Shown: positions 9,401 to 18,542 of the stretch, in pieces
How positions within the stretch are numbered: position 1 is the first letter of the stretch
Layout: the number at the start of each line of letters is the position of its first letter
Assembly (NCBI GenBank): GCA_964631945.1
Contig: CAZWAY010000022.1
Span: 17,764 to 81,763, forward strand
Source: JABFRZ01 sp964631945
GTDB lineage: Bacteria; Planctomycetota; UBA1135; GCA-002686595
Length of the DNA stretch: 64,000 nt
Direction: 5' to 3'
Program-made: the position numbers and the translations under genes
Notes under the pieces: model-generated
The model's database searches: none
Told to the model about the DNA's origin: nothing
What the model saw: only the letters and a program-made list of their open reading frames with translations

Positions 9401-9577
9401 ATGAGATCCGACTCGCCCGGTTTCGCGAAAGCCATCCGTCGACGGCGCGCGCAAGCTCCCGTGGCGTCCTACGTCCAGCTCGAGCGCCGCGCCGACGGTC
9501 GGGTGCGGATCGTCGAGCCCTTCCAGTGGGCCTCGCGCGAGGGCACGGGCACGAACGTCATCGCTGAGCTTCGCTAG
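9401..9577 (+). CDS. Possible small protein (58 aa), unknown function
   Basis: An ATG at 9401 opens a 58-codon frame filling the otherwise unexplained 206-bp gap between the divergent aquaporin start and the convergent GH133 stop, which it overlaps by 4 nt. Its second half has strong G/C at third positions, as in neighbouring genes (VASYVQLERRADGRVRIVEP). No Shine-Dalgarno sequence is obvious and no family is recognised. The opposite strand offers no better frame. It may be a real small gene or chance. Confidence 0.35.
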   Translation: MRSDSPGFAKAIRRRRAQAPVASYVQLERRADGRVRIVEPFQWASREGTGTNVIAELR

Positions 9578-11571
9578 CGTCCTCGAGGCACGCGCTGCGG
9601 CGCCGCGGCCGGGGCCGTGGGCGCCAGCACGCTGCGCTCGAGGCGCAGGAGCTCGCCCAGCGACCAGGCCTGGAACGGACAGCCGCCGGGCCGATAGGGC
9701 GGATCGCCGTCGGCGACCTCGCTCACGTGTCCCAGGCCGGCCTCGTCCAGGTGGGCCAGGACCGGCGCGACGAAGCGCGCGCGCGCGGCCGCCTTGGCCC
9801 CGTCGCCGCCGCCCTGCGCGCGCACCCAGGCCTCGACGAAGGGGCCGAGCAGCCAGGGCCAGATCGTGCCCTGGTGGTAGGCCTCGTCGCGCTCGAGCGG
9901 CCCGCCCGCGTAGCGACCGCGGTAGCGCGGATCCCAGCGCGGCAGCGTGCGCAGCCCGAGCGGCGTCCACAGCACGCGCTCGAGCACGTCGACGATGCGC
10001 CGCGCGCGTTCGGGCGAGACCAGCGTGCGCGCCAGGCCGCCCACGGCCAGCACCTGGTTCGGGCGCAGGCTCGCGTCGGCCGTGCCGCGCACGTGGTCGC
10101 AATCGACCACGTCGTTCAGGTAGCCCGTGCTCTCGTTCCAGAAGCGCTCCTCGAAGGCCTGCGAGGCCTTCTCGGCCAGCCCGCGGAAGCGCTTCTCGAA
10201 GCGCGCGCCGAAGGCCAGGGCCTGGATCCACAGGGCCTGGACCTCGACCGGCTTGCCGGCGCGCGGGGTCATGACCCGCTCACCGACCTTGGCGTCCATC
10301 CAGGTCAGCTGCAGGCCCGGCTCCCCGCACGCGAGCAGTCCGTCGGTGTCGGCGCGGATCCCGAAACGCGTGCCCGCGGCGTAGCCCGCCAGGATCGCGA
10401 GCGCGGCGGTCTCCAGCACGGCGCGCTCGGCGCGCGCCAGGTCCCTGGCGGCCGCCAGCGTCTCCTCGACCGCGACCACGAACCACAGCGAGGCGTCGAC
10501 CGAGTTGAACTCGGGTTCGGCGGCCTCGTCGGGGAAGCGGTTGGGCAGCATGCCCTGCGAGACGTGCTCGGCCCAGGCCAGCAGGATCGTGGCCGCCTCG
10601 CGGGTCTTGCCGCGTGCGAGCAAGAGCCCGCGCAGCGACAGGAACGTGTCACGGCCCCAGTCGGTGAACCACGGATAGCCGGCCACGATCGACTGGCCCT
10701 CGCCGCGTCGCACCAGGTAGGCCTCGGCCGCGCGGTCGAGGGGGGACTGCGCCGCGCGTCGAGCGAGCTCGCGCTCGCGCAGGTCGTGCACCAGCTCGCC
10801 CACCGGCGCGTCGGCCGGCAGCGCACCCGCGCGGCGCGGTGCCGGCGTCGCTCCGCCCGCGGAGCCGGAGCCGAACACCAGGCACGCGTCGCCGTCCCCG
10901 AGTTCGTGCTCGAAGTAGCCGGGCGAGGCCAGGTCCTCGACGTGGTCGTAGCCGCGCGCGCGCTCCTCCTCGTAGAGGAAGTTCCGGAACCAGGTCGGCT
11001 GCGCGTGGAACAGGCCGTTGGAGCGCGCCTCCACGGCCGGGAAGGCGGCGTCGGGCTGCCAGCTCACACGCGCGCCCTCCTGGCGGCTGTCGAGCGCGAG
11101 CGCCGCGTCCTCGCGCCGCAGCGCGTGCACGGTGCGCAGCGCGAGCAGCGGCCGCAGCGTGAGGCGCGCCTTGCGCGCGGCCCCGAGCAGGCGCCACACC
11201 AGCACGACCGAGCCCGAGTCGCGCGGCACGAACAGCTCGTGCACGATGCGCGCGCCGTCCTCGAGCTCGTAGGTCCAGGTCGGGAAGGGCTCGTGCGTGA
11301 AGCTCACCAGCCGGCCGGCCCCGTCCGGGTGTGTCACTCCCGGCAGGTAGCGGTGGGACGAGAGCGCGCGCGCGCCGTCGCCCAGGTCGACCCAGGCCTC
11401 GACCGCGTTGACCAGCATCACGCGCCCGGTCGGCGGCGTGCGCGCCACGCACAGGAGGCCGTGGTAGCGACGCGTGCGGATGCCGCTGGCGGTGCCCATG
11501 GCGAAGCCGCCCAGGCCATCGGCCTCGAGCCATTCGAGTGCGGGATCGAGCAGGCGCTCTTCGGTGATCAA
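9574..11571 (-). CDS. Amylo-alpha-1,6-glucosidase (glycogen debranching enzyme type, GH133)
   Basis: 665 residues. N-terminal GDE_N-like domain starts EWLEADGLGGFAMGTASGIRTRRYHGLL, the family hallmark. The C-terminal (alpha/alpha)6 glucosidase domain carries GYPWFTDWGRDTFLSLRGLL and EAYHQGTIWPWLLGPFVEAW. The enzyme removes alpha-1,6-linked glucosyl branch stubs from glycogen-like polymer, giving free glucose. Free glucose would be the substrate of the glucose dehydrogenase encoded directly upstream, with a 4-nt overlap. Cytoplasmic (no signal). Confidence 0.93.
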   Translation of the reverse strand: MITEERLLDPALEWLEADGLGGFAMGTASGIRTRRYHGLLCVARTPPTGRVMLVNAVEAWVDLGDGARALSSHRYLPGVTHPDGAGRLVSFTHEPFPTWTYELEDGARIVHELFVPRDSGSVVLVWRLLGAARKARLTLRPLLALRTVHALRREDAALALDSRQEGARVSWQPDAAFPAVEARSNGLFHAQPTWFRNFLYEEERARGYDHVEDLASPGYFEHELGDGDACLVFGSGSAGGATPAPRRAGALPADAPVGELVHDLRERELARRAAQSPLDRAAEAYLVRRGEGQSIVAGYPWFTDWGRDTFLSLRGLLLARGKTREAATILLAWAEHVSQGMLPNRFPDEAAEPEFNSVDASLWFVVAVEETLAAARDLARAERAVLETAALAILAGYAAGTRFGIRADTDGLLACGEPGLQLTWMDAKVGERVMTPRAGKPVEVQALWIQALAFGARFEKRFRGLAEKASQAFEERFWNESTGYLNDVVDCDHVRGTADASLRPNQVLAVGGLARTLVSPERARRIVDVLERVLWTPLGLRTLPRWDPRYRGRYAGGPLERDEAYHQGTIWPWLLGPFVEAWVRAQGGGDGAKAAARARFVAPVLAHLDEAGLGHVSEVADGDPPYRPGGCPFQAWSLGELLRLERSVLAPTAPAAAPQRVPRGR

Positions 11572-12692
11572 GTGGCCTTTCTCCCGGCGAGGTCGAGGAC
11601 GTTCTTGATGCCCTCGCGCCCGTTCAGCAGCGACCCGACCTCGCTCATCGGGAAGCGGCCGGTGATCAGGGCGGCGACGGCCGCGGGCCAGCGCTCCTGG
11701 AAGGCCGCGAGGTCGCGGATCGCGCTCTCGAAGTCCTCGTGCCCGGCGTTGACGCTGCCCAGCACGACCTGGTTCTTCAGCACGATGTTGCGCATGAGCA
11801 GGTCACTGTCGATCTGGATCGGGCCCTTGCGGGCGGGCACGCCAGTGAACACGAAGATCCCGTTCGTGCCCAGCGCGCGCAAGACGTCGAACGCGACCTG
11901 GGAGGCGCCGACGGCCTCGTACACGAGATCGATCTGGCCGACGAGCTGGCCCAGTTCCTCGACCGAGTGCTCCTGCGACGAGACGTAGCGCCCGCCGATG
12001 GCCTCGACCAGCGCGGCGCGGTCGTTGGGGGCGGGCGTCTTCGAGTACATCGTGACCTCGAACCCGGCGTGGCGCAGGGCCATGGCCCCGAGCAGCCCGA
12101 CCGGGCCGGCCCCGATCACGACCGCCCGGTGGCAGTTGTGGCGCTCGGCGCCGCGCTCGAGCGGACAGGCCCAGGGCAGGCGCTGCTGGATCACGGCCAC
12201 CTGGGCCAGGGCCTTCTGGGCGATCGTCAGGGGCTCGACCAGCACGGCCACGTGGCGCAGCGCCTTGGGCACCTTCAGCATGAAGCGCGCGTCGTCGACC
12301 ACGAACTCGGTCATGAAGCCGCTCATCTCCTTGATGCCGCGCTCGACGAACTCGCCCGAGTAGCAGTAGTCCTGGCGCTCCGAGCGACAGGCCAGGCAGT
12401 CCTCGCGCGCACAGGGGCGGCGCACCATCGGGACCACCAGGTCGCCGACCTTCAGGCCCTCGACCGCTTTGCCGAGCGCGACCACCTCGCCCAGGGACTC
12501 GTGTCCGATCACCAGGTTCTCGTGGCCGTGGGGCGGCGTCCCGTACTGGCAGGCGGCGATCTCCTTGTCGGTGCCGCAGATGCCGACCTCGAGCATGCGC
12601 AGCTTGACGTCGGTGGGGGTGCGCAGCTCGGGCTCGCGTTCGTCGGTCAGACGGACCTCGCGGCGGCCGGGGAAGACGGAGACGGCTTTCAT
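11568..12692 (-). CDS. Zinc-dependent glucose 1-dehydrogenase (medium-chain alcohol dehydrogenase family)
   Basis: 374 residues from ATG at 12692 (MKAVSVFPGRREVRLTDE). The catalytic zinc site is in GICGTDKEIAACQYG and GHENLVIGHESLGEV; a Cys-containing lobe follows (PCAREDCLACRSERQDYC). The cofactor-binding Rossmann fold is VVIGAGPVGLLGAMALRHAGFE. This architecture is that of the archaeal-type glucose dehydrogenase family, which oxidises glucose to gluconolactone with NAD(P). It heads a minus-strand unit with the debranching enzyme, aquaporin and GH63 glucosidase. Other sugar or polyol substrates are possible. Confidence 0.9.
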   Translation of the reverse strand: MKAVSVFPGRREVRLTDEREPELRTPTDVKLRMLEVGICGTDKEIAACQYGTPPHGHENLVIGHESLGEVVALGKAVEGLKVGDLVVPMVRRPCAREDCLACRSERQDYCYSGEFVERGIKEMSGFMTEFVVDDARFMLKVPKALRHVAVLVEPLTIAQKALAQVAVIQQRLPWACPLERGAERHNCHRAVVIGAGPVGLLGAMALRHAGFEVTMYSKTPAPNDRAALVEAIGGRYVSSQEHSVEELGQLVGQIDLVYEAVGASQVAFDVLRALGTNGIFVFTGVPARKGPIQIDSDLLMRNIVLKNQVVLGSVNAGHEDFESAIRDLAAFQERWPAAVAALITGRFPMSEVGSLLNGREGIKNVLDLAGRKAT

Positions 12693-12929
12693 GGGCGTGG
12701 GAGTGGTTTCGGTGGGGGCGGGAGCGGCCGTGCCGGCGCGCGCCCGGTTCGATGGCGGCCCGAGCCGTCCGTTTCCGCCTTTCCGGCGCCTGCGAGCGCG
12801 CTCGAAACCCTTGGCGAGCCCGTGCATCCAAGGCGAGAATCGGGGCGAGTACACAACCATGAGCACGGCAACCGGAGATTCCCTCGGCCGCAGCGGGCGA
12901 GCCCGCCGCGCGAGCCACGGGCGCGCACG

Positions 12930-13298
12930 ATGAACTGCGACGACTACAAGAGCCGCCTGCACGACTACTTCCACGACTCGCTCGCGCCCGGGCCGAAGGG
13001 CGAGGTCGATCGTCACGCGCTCGCGTGCGGCCCCTGCGGCGAGCTGATGCGTCTCGCGCGCGAGCTCTCCTGCAAGGACTTCGTCTCGTTCCTGAACCAG
13101 TACATCGACGACGAGCTCGCGCCCGAGCGCCGCGCGGTCTTCGAGCGCCACCTGACGATCTGCGCGGACTGCACGGCCTACATCGACTCCTACCGGAAGA
13201 CGATGAGCCTCAGCGTGAGCGCCCTACGCGACGCCGTGCCGGTGCCGCCGCACATCCCCGAGGCCCTGCTGCGGGCCATCCTCGACGCGCGCAAGTAG
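12930..13298 (+). CDS. Anti-sigma-factor-like protein with two tandem zinc-finger (zf-HC2) motifs
   Basis: 122 residues from ATG at 12930. Two copies of the zf-HC2 helix-zinc motif are visible: HALACGPCGELM near residue 30 and HLTICADCTAYI near residue 73, each preceded by a DYxxxLxxxxxDxLxPxx-type helix. zf-HC2 domains bind ECF sigma factors, usually ahead of a membrane segment. Here there is no membrane helix, so it would be a soluble regulator. No sigma-factor gene is adjacent; the nearest ECF gene is at 26120-26788. Divergently placed from glucose dehydrogenase across a 237-bp gap. Confidence 0.8.
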   Translation: MNCDDYKSRLHDYFHDSLAPGPKGEVDRHALACGPCGELMRLARELSCKDFVSFLNQYIDDELAPERRAVFERHLTICADCTAYIDSYRKTMSLSVSALRDAVPVPPHIPEALLRAILDARK

Positions 13299-13318
13299 GG
13301 CGCGCCCCGGCGCCGGAA

Positions 13319-14542
13319 TCAGCGCGGGTCCTCGGCTTCCCCGCGCGGACCGGCGGTGGCCGCCTCGGCGCGCCAGGGAGCCCGCAGGATCTCGAGGTAG
13401 GCCTTGTTGGCGTCTGTGGCCAGGACCGCGTTCGCGCACACGTGGTCGATCAGCGCGCCCGTGGGCGTGTAGATCTGGATGTCGACCGGGCTCTGGAAGT
13501 TCTTGTAGGCCAGCCCGGCCAGCAAGCGGACGTGCGGGCTCCCGGGCTGCTCGGCGATGCGCGGCAGCGTCTTGGCGAGCACCCAGGCGTTGACGTAATC
13601 ACGCCCGAGGGTCTCCATCACTTCCGGTGACGAGAGCGGACCCGCTCTCAGCATCTTTCCGCTCCCTCAACACGAGTCGTCGTCGAGGGCACCCACGAGC
13701 ACCACGAGGTGCAGCGGCTTCTGGACCTCGCGCGCGCGCAGGACGGCCTGGTCGAAGGGCAGCCAGTCGAGCGCCGCGAAGGTGTAGAAGGAACGCCGCA
13801 GCGCGAGGCGCGCTTCCTCGTCGGGGATCTGGCGCTGCCAGGCGACGACCGGCGGATCGCCGCTGGTGAGCCGCATGACCGGCACCCAGCCGATGTCGCT
13901 CTTGGTGCTCTGGCGCGCCGAGGCGCGGCGGATGACGTCCGCGTTCGGGTCGCGCGAGGGCAGCTCGAGGTGGAAGGCCCGCAGCGCGCCGCTCTCGCGG
14001 TCCAGCAGCAGGCGCCCCTCGAACTGCGCCGGCTTGAAGACCAGGCCGTTCCCCAGCTCGAACACCGCATGCGTGCGCAAGAGCACCTCGCAGGCGTCCT
14101 GCGAGACCGCGCGCAGGCAGGCGTAGGTCCCGGCCACCTCGCCCTTCTCGGAACTGCGCAGGGTGGCGCCCGCGTGGAACTGGTGCAGGAGCCCGAGGGC
14201 CGCGTCGTCCGCGAGCTTCCACACCTCGCCCAGCGCGACCGGGGCCTCGGGCAGGAAGGCCCGGAAGACTTCGGCGCCGTAGGACGCGCGCTCCCGGACC
14301 GGAGCCGGCGCGCGCAGGGCGGGTGTCTGCTCGAACAGTCCGCACAGCGACTTGCGGAACGGCTCCCAGACCACGCGCAGCTCGAGCGCGGCCCCGTCGG
14401 CGACCCGCAGCTCGTAGCGCGGCGCGGGCTCGTCCTGCCGGGCGGTCCGCGCCGACGACGGCAGGCAGAGCAGCACGCCGGCCAGCGCGCCCGTGCCGGC
14501 CAGCCGCGAAAACCACCTCGAGCCCATGGGTCGAAGCAGCAT
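13319..14542 (-). CDS. Probable selenoprotein: secreted protein with C-terminal thioredoxin-like domain, in-frame UGA read as Sec292
   Basis: Two consecutive ORFs in one frame (14542-13667 and 13666-13319) are separated only by TGA at 13669-13667. Reading it as selenocysteine gives a 407-residue protein with the redox-type motif DSCUGSGK directly after a hydrophobic strand (HLVVLVGALDDD). A helix follows, then a further thioredoxin-like half (NAWVLAKTLPRI, PVDIQIYTPTGALIDHV). The start (MLLRPMGSRWFSRL...) is a signal peptide. Residues ~40-250 form an unrecognised domain. A perfect 7-bp hairpin lies 24 nt after the UGA (separate entry). The genuine stop is TGA at 13321-13319. Sec utilisation genes are not in the window, so a pseudogene remains possible, but coding character continues unbroken after the UGA. 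Confidence 0.78.
13632..13649 (-). promoter_or_regulatory. Candidate bacterial SECIS hairpin
   Basis: On the minus strand the RNA reads GAGAGCG-GGUC-CGCUCUC: a perfect 7-bp stem with a 4-nt loop beginning with two Gs. The first loop base is 24 nt after the UGA at 13669-13667. Bacterial SECIS elements are small hairpins roughly 16-37 nt downstream of the UGA with a G in the first two loop positions, which recruit SelB. The hairpin lies inside the continuing reading frame, as bacterial SECIS elements do. Confidence 0.72.
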
Positions 14543-14647
14543 ACGGCGCGCGGAGTTTTCCGGGAAGGCGCCAGGTCGAGCGAGGAGCGCAGCGCTCACG
14601 CTCACCCCCGCGGGCGCGAGCTCCGCGTGGGTAGACTTGGCGTGACG

Positions 14648-15919
14648 ATGGGTCTGCGCGAACGCGAACGGGATCCGGAGCTGCCCGGACTCGCCGGCGA
14701 GGCCCACCTGCGGCCGCCCGGCGAGGCCGAGCTGGTCGAGCTCGTGCGCGCGCACCTGTGGCGCCCCGACGCGCCCGAAGTGAGCGGGGCACGCTGGGAC
14801 TACGCGCGCTGGAAGCCCGGCGTCTCGCTCACCTCGGTCTTCATGCTGCGCTTCGCAGATGGCGCCGAGGAGCCGGTCGTGGCCAAGCGCTACGTCGACG
14901 GCAAGGAGCGCACGCTGCGCTTCAAGCCGCGCAACGAGGCCAACCTGGAGGAGCTGTGCGTGCGCCTGGCGCCGCGCGCGCTGCTGGCCGAGCGCTCGCT
15001 CTCGCTGTGGGTGCCGCCCGCGGACCGCATCCTGCGCGGCCTGCCGGTGTTGCTCGACCGTCGCAAGCTCGGGCACCTGGTGACGCGCGAGCGCATCGCG
15101 CCCGCGGGCTCGGTCAAGAAGCGCAAGACGGCCTACACGCTGCTGCGCTACAAGCCCGAGCGGCGCGCGGTCTACCGGCTCGACCTGCGCCTGCGCGGCG
15201 AGGGCAAGCCCGAGCTGGGGCTCGCCGCCCGCGCCCTGCCGCCGGCCGAGGCCGCGCGCGTCGTCGCCGCGCGCAGGGCCTTCGAGGCCGCCGGCGGAAG
15301 CGCGCTCGCGCCGCCGATCGCGGGCACGAACCTGCGCCAGGGCTTCCTGCTCGAGCCCTGGCTCGCGCTCGAGGCTCCCGCGCCGGACACCTTCGCCCAC
15401 GCGCATGCGGCCGGCGCCGTGCTCGCGCGCCTGCACGCGCTGCCGCCGCCCGCCGAGCTGCGCGCGGTCTCGACCGGCTTCTCGCGCGATCACGACCAGC
15501 TCTTCACGCTCGATCCCGCCCTCCTGCGCCTGCCCCGCGCCGCTCCGCACCCGCCCGCACGGCGCCGCGTCTTCTGCCACGGCGACTTCCACCCCGACCA
15601 GGTCGTGCGCCTGGCCGACGGGCGCTGGTTCCTGATGGATCTCGACCTGCTCGCCGCCGGCGATCCGGCCTACGACCTCGCCAACTGGATCGCGGACTGG
15701 ATCGTCGAGCACGAGCGCGTCGACTTCGAAGCCGCCGCGAGCGAGCTCCTGGCCGGCTACCGCTCCGCCGGTGGCACCCCGCCCGAGCGCGCGTACCTGG
15801 CGGCCTGCACCGCCGCCGAACTCGTCAGCCGCGCCGGTTCGACCCTGCGCCGCCTCGAGCAGGGCGCGCTCGCCAAGGCGCGCTTCGCGCTCGAGGCCGC
15901 CCACTCGCTCGCGCCGTAG
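14648..15919 (+). CDS. Aminoglycoside-phosphotransferase-family kinase (APH fold)
   Basis: 423 residues from ATG at 14648. The C-terminal lobe has the Brenner-type catalytic loop HGDFHPDQ at residues 311-318 and the metal-binding DLD at 331-333, then GDPAYDLANWI. The N-lobe (VVAKRYVDGKERTLRFKPR) is consistent with a nucleotide-binding kinase lobe. The family phosphorylates small molecules (sugars, aminoglycosides, choline and others); the substrate is unknown, and resistance is not implied. Divergent from the selenoprotein gene across 105 bp, so the two may share a regulatory region. Confidence 0.85.
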   Translation: MGLRERERDPELPGLAGEAHLRPPGEAELVELVRAHLWRPDAPEVSGARWDYARWKPGVSLTSVFMLRFADGAEEPVVAKRYVDGKERTLRFKPRNEANLEELCVRLAPRALLAERSLSLWVPPADRILRGLPVLLDRRKLGHLVTRERIAPAGSVKKRKTAYTLLRYKPERRAVYRLDLRLRGEGKPELGLAARALPPAEAARVVAARRAFEAAGGSALAPPIAGTNLRQGFLLEPWLALEAPAPDTFAHAHAAGAVLARLHALPPPAELRAVSTGFSRDHDQLFTLDPALLRLPRAAPHPPARRRVFCHGDFHPDQVVRLADGRWFLMDLDLLAAGDPAYDLANWIADWIVEHERVDFEAAASELLAGYRSAGGTPPERAYLAACTAAELVSRAGSTLRRLEQGALAKARFALEAAHSLAP

Positions 15920-15960
15920 GGCGCGCGGGCGAACCACCGTCCGCTCGCGGCGCACGCCGG

Positions 15961-17826
15961 TCAGGGCGTAGTGGACAGCGCGGCAGGCGCGTGCAGGTCG
16001 TGGACGGGCGGGCACGGGAGCGAGCCGCCCAGGGCGGCCGGCAAGAGGTGCGCGATGGCCAGCGCGTCGGCCGAGTTGCCCGGACCCTTCCAGCCCTCGC
16101 GCGCTCCGTCGGCGTCGAACACCTCGGTCCAGAAGCCACCGGCCTGGAAGGCCTCGTGCAGGAGCGGCTGAGCCACGTCGCTCCAGTAGAACTTGTAGTG
16201 GTACTTCTTGTGGTGACGGACGCTGCGCCAGCGCGGCGTGGCCTCGTCCTCCGGCAGACCGCCGCTGCGCTCCACGCGCGGCAGGCGCCCCGCGTTGAAG
16301 TCCTCCTCGCTCACCTGATCGGCGTAGGGCACGTTCGCCCAGTCGGGCGCGTGCCGCGCGGTGACGTAGCGGTGGAGCGGCTTCGAGGGCAGCTCCTCGG
16401 CCGGCAGCGACGAGCAGGCGCGGATGACGTCGGGCGCCAGGAAGGGCGCCAGGACGACTCCGCTCTGCGAGGCGACCGTGGCCGAGCCCCAGCGACGCGT
16501 GAACTCGTTCAGGTAGAAGTAGAGCAGCGGGGCCAGCTCGACCAACCCGCGCGCCCGCGCGGCTCGGTAGGAATCGCGCACGAGCTCGCGGGCATTGGCA
16601 TGGCGATCCGCGCGCAGGAACGGGGGCGCTCCGGTGAAGAGCGTCGCAAGCAGGCGCTCTTCGTGCTCCTCGCCCGCGTGCCGCAAGGCCTCGGTCTTGA
16701 CCACGAAGTCGGCCTTGCCCACGCCGGCGTGCTGGCCCATCACGTTGACCACGCCGCCGTCGAGCGCGCCGCGGCCCTCCTTGGCGAGGAAGTTCTTGTG
16801 CTTCTTGGTGGCGTGGTAGCCGCCCTGCCACTGGAGCGCGCGCAGGATGCTGGCGCGGCAGCCCTCGGCGCTGTCGGGCGGGATGCCGCCCTCGCTCTTG
16901 ATGCGGTGCGGGAGCCCGGCGATGCGCGCGAGCTCGGCCGAGAGGATCACGTCGAAGTGATTGGCCTGGCCGCGCACGCGCAGGGAGAAGTCGGCCCCGA
17001 GCTCGCGCAGGCACGCGGCCACGCAGCGGCTGTCCCAGCCGCCGGAGAGGCCCACGGTCGGACGCTCGCACAGCTCCAGCGCGTCGGCCAGCGCGTTCAA
17101 CAGCCCGTGCCGGCCGAGCTCGAGCGCGTCGGCGCGCGAACTCCGCCCAGGCGCGATCCACGCGCCCACCGGATCCATGCGCGTGCGCCGGACTCCCTGG
17201 GTGCCGAGGTGCAGCCGGGTGCCGCCCGCCAGGAAGCGCACGTGCTCGTAGCCGGTACGGTCGAGCGGGAACCAGTTCGTGGCGAAGCGCGCGGCCCACT
17301 CGTCGGGCACGGGACGGAGCTCGATCCCCAGGGCGCGCAGCGCGGTCACGCGGTTCGTGAGGGCCCACAGTCCGTCGTGCTCGTACTCGAACAGCTGGGC
17401 CTGCCCCAGGCCGTCGTTCTGGACGCAGATCTCACCCGCCTCCGGTCGCGACCAGATCAGCGCGGCCGGCGGGATCAGCTCGCGCACGTAGGGCTCGGCG
17501 CGGGTCTCGAGCTCGCGCCCCAGAGCGGTCAGGACGCTTCCCTCGAGCGGAGGGACCCCGTTCGCGCGCAGGAGCCGCCGGGCATTGAGGGGGTAGTCCG
17601 GCGCCAGGGCCCAGCGCGCCCCGTGTTGCTCGAAGAAGGGCGCGCGGAAGCCCAGCACGGGCAGCTCGAGCCAGGCGAGGTGCGCCGGACCGAGGGAGCG
17701 CGTGGAGACGCGCGCCGGGGAGGCGAAGAGGGGCGCGAACGCCGCCTGGAGACGCCCGGCGACGCTGGCGGGAGTCGAGTCGGGGGCGGCCGGCGCGCTC
17801 GAGCGCCACAGCAGGAAGGTCTTCAT
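15961..17826 (-). CDS. Asparagine-synthase-like ATP-pyrophosphatase protein
   Basis: 621 residues from ATG at 17826; a longer in-frame start at 17907 exists. The synthetase half has the PP-loop TVGLSGGWDSRCVAACL around residue 260, which activates a carboxylate by adenylylation, and a long helical region after it. The N-terminal half resembles the glutaminase domain in layout (FDG/LWALTNRVTALR) but lacks the N-terminal catalytic Cys2, so glutamine-dependent amidation is unlikely. Such enzymes form asparagine or close rings/amide bonds in secondary metabolites. It is divergent from the arsenic-type operon and could contribute a tailoring step; that is conjecture. Confidence 0.8.
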   Translation of the reverse strand: MKTFLLWRSSAPAAPDSTPASVAGRLQAAFAPLFASPARVSTRSLGPAHLAWLELPVLGFRAPFFEQHGARWALAPDYPLNARRLLRANGVPPLEGSVLTALGRELETRAEPYVRELIPPAALIWSRPEAGEICVQNDGLGQAQLFEYEHDGLWALTNRVTALRALGIELRPVPDEWAARFATNWFPLDRTGYEHVRFLAGGTRLHLGTQGVRRTRMDPVGAWIAPGRSSRADALELGRHGLLNALADALELCERPTVGLSGGWDSRCVAACLRELGADFSLRVRGQANHFDVILSAELARIAGLPHRIKSEGGIPPDSAEGCRASILRALQWQGGYHATKKHKNFLAKEGRGALDGGVVNVMGQHAGVGKADFVVKTEALRHAGEEHEERLLATLFTGAPPFLRADRHANARELVRDSYRAARARGLVELAPLLYFYLNEFTRRWGSATVASQSGVVLAPFLAPDVIRACSSLPAEELPSKPLHRYVTARHAPDWANVPYADQVSEEDFNAGRLPRVERSGGLPEDEATPRWRSVRHHKKYHYKFYWSDVAQPLLHEAFQAGGFWTEVFDADGAREGWKGPGNSADALAIAHLLPAALGGSLPCPPVHDLHAPAALSTTP

Positions 17827-17988
17827 CTCGGGGGGGATGGGGCCGGCGAGGGGCCGGCATGACGAGGTGTCGAGATTGCAACCTGCGCGAATGTCATGCC
17901 AGTTCACGTCTTAGGGAGGCATCGACGGCCTGGGGTGGGCTGTCCTCCGGAGGCGAACCCCTGGCGGGTTCACGCCCGCGGGTCGAGA

Positions 17989-18429
17989 ATGGCGCCGATG
18001 CGAGAGCCGGATCGCTTCCACGTCGCGCTCAACGTGCTGGACCTGGCGCGGTCGGTGGGCTTCTACCGGGCGGTCCTCGGGCTCGGTCCCGACAAGCTGC
18101 ACCCCGGCTACGCCCGCTTCCTGCTCGACTCACCCGCGCTGGTGCTGTCCCTGAACGAGGTCCCGGAGGTCCGCGGCGGCAATCGCCTGGCTCACTTGGG
18201 GCTGCGCCTCGGGTCCTCGGCAGCCCTGGCACAGGCCCGCACGCGGGTCGTCGGCGCCGGCTTGGCGGTTCGCGACCAGCTCCAGACCCTCTGCTGCCAC
18301 GCGGTGCAGGACAAGTTCTGGGTGGTCGACCCCGACGGGAACGAGTGGGAGCTCTACGAGGTCACCGACGACCACCCGGAGCGCTCCGGGGGTCCCGCGG
18401 CAGGGATCCCCAAGGCCTGTTGCCCCTGA
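17989..18429 (+). CDS. ArsI/CadI-type VOC-superfamily metalloprotein
   Basis: 146 residues from ATG at 17989 (a second ATG 9 nt later). Strongly ArsI/CadI-like: FHVALNVLDLARSVGFYRAVLG, HPGYARFLLDSPALVLSLNE and LCCHAVQDKFWVVDPDGNEWELYEV. The expected VOC metal ligands are His11, His69 and Glu121. The vicinal Cys102-Cys103 pair is the position that binds trivalent arsenic in ArsI, and a second Cys pair ends the protein (KACCP). ArsI is an Fe(II)-dependent C-As lyase acting on trivalent organoarsenicals; CadI relatives respond to cadmium. It sits 226 bp upstream of the transporter genes. Confidence 0.85.
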   Translation: MAPMREPDRFHVALNVLDLARSVGFYRAVLGLGPDKLHPGYARFLLDSPALVLSLNEVPEVRGGNRLAHLGLRLGSSAALAQARTRVVGAGLAVRDQLQTLCCHAVQDKFWVVDPDGNEWELYEVTDDHPERSGGPAAGIPKACCP

Positions 18430-18542
18430 CGGGCGTGTCCGACCTCGCAACCTGAAATAGGGCCTGGAGGGCGAGCGAGTGCGGCCCGGATCCCAGCCCG
18501 ATCCAGATCCCGGGCACGGGCTCCACCTTCCGGATTTTCTTT

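Noticed and set aside
9368..10231. In-frame upstream extension of the aquaporin
   Set aside because: It runs through the GH133 gene in another frame, has low-complexity Arg/Ala composition, and aquaporins start at the ATG at 9367.
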